Positions 62,450-64,000 of a stretch of 64,000 nt of DNA are shown here, one piece after another. Both the position numbers and the translations under genes were made by a program. The DNA is from Cetobacterium sp. 8H (GTDB lineage Bacteria; Fusobacteriota; Fusobacteriia; Fusobacteriales; Fusobacteriaceae), in the NCBI RefSeq assembly GCF_014250675.1, contig NZ_JACHTG010000002.1:100782-164781 (forward strand). The letters run 5' to 3'. The notes beneath the pieces were generated by a model, which was not told the origin of the DNA, searched no databases, and worked only from the letters and a program-made list of their open reading frames with translations. Position 1 is the first letter of the stretch; each line of letters starts with the position of its first letter.

Positions 62450-64000
62450 TTATATCTTACTTAATATCTTCCCAAACTTCTCATAATTTACTTTAACTCC
62501 ATCATCTAAATCAAGAGATATCTTTTGATCTGCTATATGTTTAACTTCATTAGCATAATCTTTTAACTCTTTTAATTCTGCATCTAACTCTTTTAATCTC
62601 TTATCTGCATCTTTTTTATCTTTTGGAGTAGTGTTCTCATCGCTACTTAATCTCTCATAGTATGCTCTTTGATTGTCTAGTATCTCTTGATACGGTAAAG
62701 ATAGTCTGCTCTCACTCTTCCTACACTATTCTCCTCATATCTATGTAGGTATATAAGTGTAGAGAATGCATCTTTTTTACCACTGTTCAGCATCCAGTAT
62801 ATAGGTCTCTTTTTATATCTTTGTAAATGATCCTTATAGAAATCTTTTATAAAGTATTTTCTTATAACATCTTTTGCATCTTCACTACTTTTCTTGCTTA
62901 GACCCTCTGCTATAAAGTTTAAGTTCTCTTCAAGATTATCCTCTCCATAAACTACTTTTACAAACTCTATAACTCTTTTTACAATGTCATTTTCAAAATT
63001 ATCCTCTCTTATAACTGGAACTATTCCATGAGCATCAGGAATAAATCTAAGATTTTCTATCTCATGTCTAATCTCTCCATCTCTGCTTTCTATAACTATT
63101 TTATTATTTTCAACTTTCATAACATCATCAGAGTTTGCTATTATTAGTCCTGGTTTATCAATAGAGTATCTTCCCATAATACATCCAACTGCATATGATA
63201 GAACTGTTTTATTAACTCCTCCGTGTTAAACACTAACTCTCCATCGACTATGTTAGCCTCTTTCTTTAAAAGAGTTATATCAGTAAGTTCAACTTTTCAT
63301 CCATTTCACCTTCTAAACCATATATTTCAATAAACATTTTGTTTAATTCCTCTTCATTCTTATGCATTGTGAAGAACTGTTTTTTCCAATAGTCACAATA
63401 TTGATTGTAACCTTCTTTTAAACTATTTCCTTCAATTAAACCTAACTTTTCAAAATCCCATGAAGTTTCACGAGAATCCCATTCTTGTTTGGCGATTTGG
63501 ATGTTTTGTTTAACTATAGTATTTATTTTTGTTTTTCATTTTCTATTTCTTTGTCTGCTAAAGGAAGTTTTTGCAACTGTTCCTGCTCCGTAATTTAAAG
63601 TGGATTTAGTAGCTGAAGAAAATAATCAACTACTTTTGAATTCATAAATCCTAAATAAAATTCAATTTCTATGGGAAACATTGATGAACCTGCTGAATCA
63701 AATAAAGATCCATAGTCAGACAATCTTGCACTTGTTTTTGAAGATGTTAAAGCGTTCCAAGTTATTCCATCTTTAAAATAAAGTTGAGGACTTCTTAAAT
63801 TTGCTTTAGAATTCTTTAGTATTTGTCCATCATTTTCCCAGTTTATAAGATACTCTTTATTACCATACCATCTTCTAAATTCTCCACCCTTATTATAAGG
63901 TATCCATTTTTATTTTTTTCTATTGTTTCAATACCTTTTTTTAAACCAATTCCCATCTTTTGATTTTCTATTTCTTGCCATTGCCTAAGAAATAATTCGT
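62450..64000 (-). pseudogene. pglX: Inverted copy of the pglX 3' part, several frameshifts
   Basis: Corresponds to 54944-56499. Single-base deletions near 62698, 63200, 63295, 63525, 63605 and 63910 and an insertion near 63570 break the frame; the longest open part is 63177-62677. It runs off the window end. Confidence 0.85.

Larger units (their letters stand above)
59480..64000 (-). repeat. Right arm of 4.5-kb inverted repeat (probable fold-back artefact)
   Basis: After a 9-nt loop (59471-59479) the sequence is the reverse complement of the left arm up to the window end. From 59480 to about 62030 I find no difference. Beyond this there are single-base indels, mostly in homopolymers, at about 62038, 62698, 63200, 63295, 63525, 63570, 63605 and 63910, becoming denser toward the end. 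They break every frame. Confidence 0.95.

Noticed and set aside
59480..64000. A second McrB/LlaJI restriction system and second PglX
   Set aside because: The sequences are exact or indel-damaged mirror copies of 54944-59470, more likely an artefact than additional genes.

Overview
The window is a very AT-rich, densely coded stretch of DNA from a low-GC anaerobe. TAXI-TRAP uptake, an L-cysteine desulfidase-type enzyme, ATC-hydrolase paralogs and sigma-54 control would suit a member of the Fusobacteriota or a Clostridia-like anaerobe; Fusobacteriota is my best guess but the sequence alone does not prove it. A ParA/partner pair, a large replication initiator and five 22-23 bp iterons (about 15.0-18.6 kb) show that the replicon is a plasmid or megaplasmid.

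Layout. (1) 1-4.7 kb: the 3' part of a type III (probably III-D) CRISPR-Cas locus with a small Csx19-like protein, a large TIGR03986-type RAMP, a frameshifted Cas6 and a CARF-like protein. No CRISPR array is visible. (2) 5.1-14.9 kb: a seven-gene minus-strand catabolic operon (Fe-dependent alcohol dehydrogenase, PdxA2-type dehydrogenase, TAXI-TRAP binding protein and fused permease, FAD oxidoreductase, DapA-type aldolase, DUF1537 acid-sugar kinase) with a near-consensus sigma-70 promoter and a GntR/FadR-type regulator. It probably imports and degrades a four-carbon sugar acid or a related compound. (3) 15.0-18.7 kb: partition genes, rep gene and iteron origin. (4) 19.6-27.1 kb: a short RpoN (sigma-54) translationally coupled to a sigma-54 activator, then a well-formed -24/-12 promoter in front of a five-gene operon (ATC hydrolase, CyuA/UPF0597-type desulfidase, DUF3100 membrane protein, SDR, second ATC hydrolase). 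(5) 27.3-59.5 kb: a defence island, all on the plus strand. It holds a PLD-nuclease/helicase with a methyltransferase, a PD-(D/E)XK-like protein, a Zorya type II-like set (ZorA, ZorB, HNH), a GHKL-ATPase three-gene cassette I cannot assign, a complete Zorya type I (ZorABCD), an ISL3-family transposase relic, and a BREX core (BrxC, PglX). An RloA/RloB pair sits inside the BREX operon and an McrB/LlaJI-type restriction pair follows PglX. (6) 59.48-64.0 kb: a near-exact inverted copy of 54.94-59.47 kb, separated by only 9 nt. The second copy carries several one-base indels that become denser toward the window end. This looks like a fold-back sequencing or assembly artefact at a contig end; a hairpin telomere or real inverted duplication is less likely. 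Everything right of about 59,470 should be treated with caution, and the true 3' ends of the LlaJI gene and of BREX (pglZ, brxL) are not visible.

The best places to look for something undescribed are the GHKL cassette (35.0-38.6 kb) beside ZorAB-HNH, the McrB homolog with an inserted domain, and the plasmid-borne private sigma-54 circuit.
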